A stretch of DNA of 7,480 bases from SIG578 sp045543635 (GTDB taxonomy: Bacteria > Bacillota > Clostridia > Oscillospirales > Ruminococcaceae), in contig JAZQMT010000143.1 in NCBI GenBank assembly GCA_045543635.1, positions 1 to 7,480 of the forward strand, written 5' to 3'. Below the pieces are notes generated by a model. The model was not told the DNA's origin. It ran no database searches and saw only the letters and a program-made list of their open reading frames with translations. Positions 6,440 to 7,480 of this stretch are shown piece by piece. A program made the position numbers and the translations under genes. Each line of letters opens with the position of its first letter. Position 1 is the first letter of the stretch.

Positions 6440-7480
6440 TTATAGAGAATATTTATAGCTCATTACGCTTTTTGCACCCTGCTCAGTACAAATTGTTGTA
6501 TAGACCATATAATATCTTTCTCCAGTTTCAATATCAAGCATTGCCTTACCTTTTTGTTCAGTAATTGTATAATAGCTATTAACTTTTTCCCCCGCAAGCG
6601 AAAAAGCTTGTTGTTTATTTATGGTTGCTGATTCCGACCTGTATGTACTTACCTCACTCACAGACAATTTTTTTACTGTTCTGTCATAGATTTTTGTAAT
6701 TTTTCCGTTTTCGTAAAAAAGTACATATGCGTTTTGTGTAACAAAATCCCCAATTTTCTCAACAACTGTTATAGTTGCCTTATCATCGCCATTTATAGCA
6801 ACATCAATTTCAAAGTCATTAAACGAAAAGTCAGAAAAATAATCTCTAATTATCTTTTCAACTTTTAATTTACTTGTTAAGTTACTAATATTAATTTCTG
6901 CGTTAGAAACCTTGCTAACAGAAGCATCTTCTGCTACCAAAGCATTGACAGCAGCTGTTGATGTAGTGCGTTTTAAAACCTGACTTCCATTTCCATAAAG
7001 CCTATAGCTTTTACAGCTATTGTCTCCATAGTTAAAACTGTTGGCATAGTTAATTGCGTTTTGTATTGTATAACCTAATGCAATACAGTTATTAAATTTA
7101 AGTGACCATTGATACGATGACTCGAGCCCCAGCTTTACCGTCCATCCAATAGTCGCAACCGCGCCGTAATCTTTAGTTCGCTTGGCAATATTACTGGTAC
7201 CCTTTGCAGTATCGCAGCCCGAGAAAATCATTAGCTTTACTTTCCCACCACCAACATAATCCGCAGGATTAATATGATTGTACCAATCGGGATTATCTGA
7301 TACCGAAAAACTATAATCATATTGCTGTTGAAGCGAGTTAAAATGCATTCCACCATCAGTCCCATGTCCCGACAACAACACTATATCACTTCATAAAAGT
7401 TTGGTACCATTATATGATGCCGTCATTTTAGAAACATTTGGGTTGCATGTGTAACGAGATAAATATCCCGCCAATGCATA
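6440..7480 (-). pseudogene. caspase/CHAT-like cysteine peptidase gene, interrupted by an in-frame TGA and cut by window edge
   Basis: The longest intact piece runs from a GTG at 7381-7379 to the TAA at 6442-6440 (313 residues), but that GTG is not a convincing start. Upstream the same frame is open to the window edge (33 codons) apart from TGA at 7393-7391. Translated across it, the residues just before the GTG read TKLL-stop-SDIV and run straight into LLSGHGTDGG, a hydrophobic strand leading to the His-Gly motif, so coding plainly continued through this point. Numbering from the GTG, a catalytic-type His6 (SGHG) and Cys56 (IFSGCDTA) are placed as in caspase-like/CHAT (clan CD) peptidases, followed by a GAVATIGW block (73-80). 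Residues about 150-313 form a probably beta-rich C-terminal region I do not recognise. The DNA is clearly AT-richer than its neighbours. Either a recent nonsense mutant, a sequencing error, or less likely a recoded or restarted gene. Substrate unknown. Confidence 0.7.

Noticed and set aside
7340..7393. TGA 7393-7391 as a selenocysteine codon.
   Set aside because: No convincing SECIS-like hairpin follows; only a 3-bp stem around the TGTCGGGACA segment is visible. Nothing in caspase-like families calls for selenocysteine at this point.
7391..7393. TGA read as tryptophan or glycine under an alternative genetic code.
   Set aside because: TGA is the natural terminator of the DUF177 gene, rpmF and the DUF512 gene in this same window, so a genome-wide reassignment is ruled out.
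6440..7480. The peptidase-like gene as part of a known defence system (for example a CHAT/caspase effector with gasdermin or a type III CRISPR system).
   Set aside because: No gasdermin, TPR-CHAT, CRISPR array, Cas gene or other defence partner is visible in the window, and the part beyond 7480 is not available.

Overview
The window looks like a low-to-mid GC Firmicute chromosome, most likely class Clostridia (possibly an Oscillospiraceae-type gut anaerobe). This rests on the gene order DUF177–rpmF, then DUF512 radical SAM–der–plsY, on strong AGGAGG-type ribosome binding sites, on the cysteine-rich C-terminus of the DUF177 protein and on the zinc-binding form of L32. The genus is inference. 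Three genes end in TGA (DUF177, rpmF, DUF512), so TGA is a normal stop codon here.

Layout: (1) 1-2046, +, is the 3' part of a fused ABC ATPase–FtsX-type permease; the window begins at the end of the ATPase domain. (2) 2047-2234 is intergenic. It holds a weak AT-rich hairpin, a perfect-consensus housekeeping promoter (TTGACA-17-TATAAT) and a leader of about 80 nt that can fold in mutually exclusive ways. (3) 2235-2951 carries the DUF177/YceD gene and rpmF (ribosomal protein L32), ending in a 10-bp hairpin with a short U tract. (4) 3011-6374 carries a PDZ–radical SAM–DUF512 protein, the ribosome-assembly GTPase Der (start and stop codons overlapping) and the acyltransferase PlsY, closed by a perfect 28-bp palindromic terminator. 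(5) 6440-7480, on the minus strand and convergent, is an AT-richer gene for a caspase/CHAT-like cysteine peptidase with a C-terminal domain I do not recognise. Its reading frame is open to the window edge except for one in-frame TGA four codons before the first plausible restart.

The plus-strand genes from 2235 to 6374 form a growth-related block: large-subunit biogenesis (DUF177, L32, Der, possibly the DUF512 enzyme) next to the first acylation step of phospholipid synthesis (PlsY). The ABC transporter upstream and the peptidase-like gene downstream look unrelated to it. The least ordinary item is the peptidase-like gene: catalytic-type His and Cys motifs are both preserved, yet a nonsense codon separates them from the upstream coding sequence. 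I see no CRISPR array, tRNA, rRNA, insertion sequence or other mobile element.
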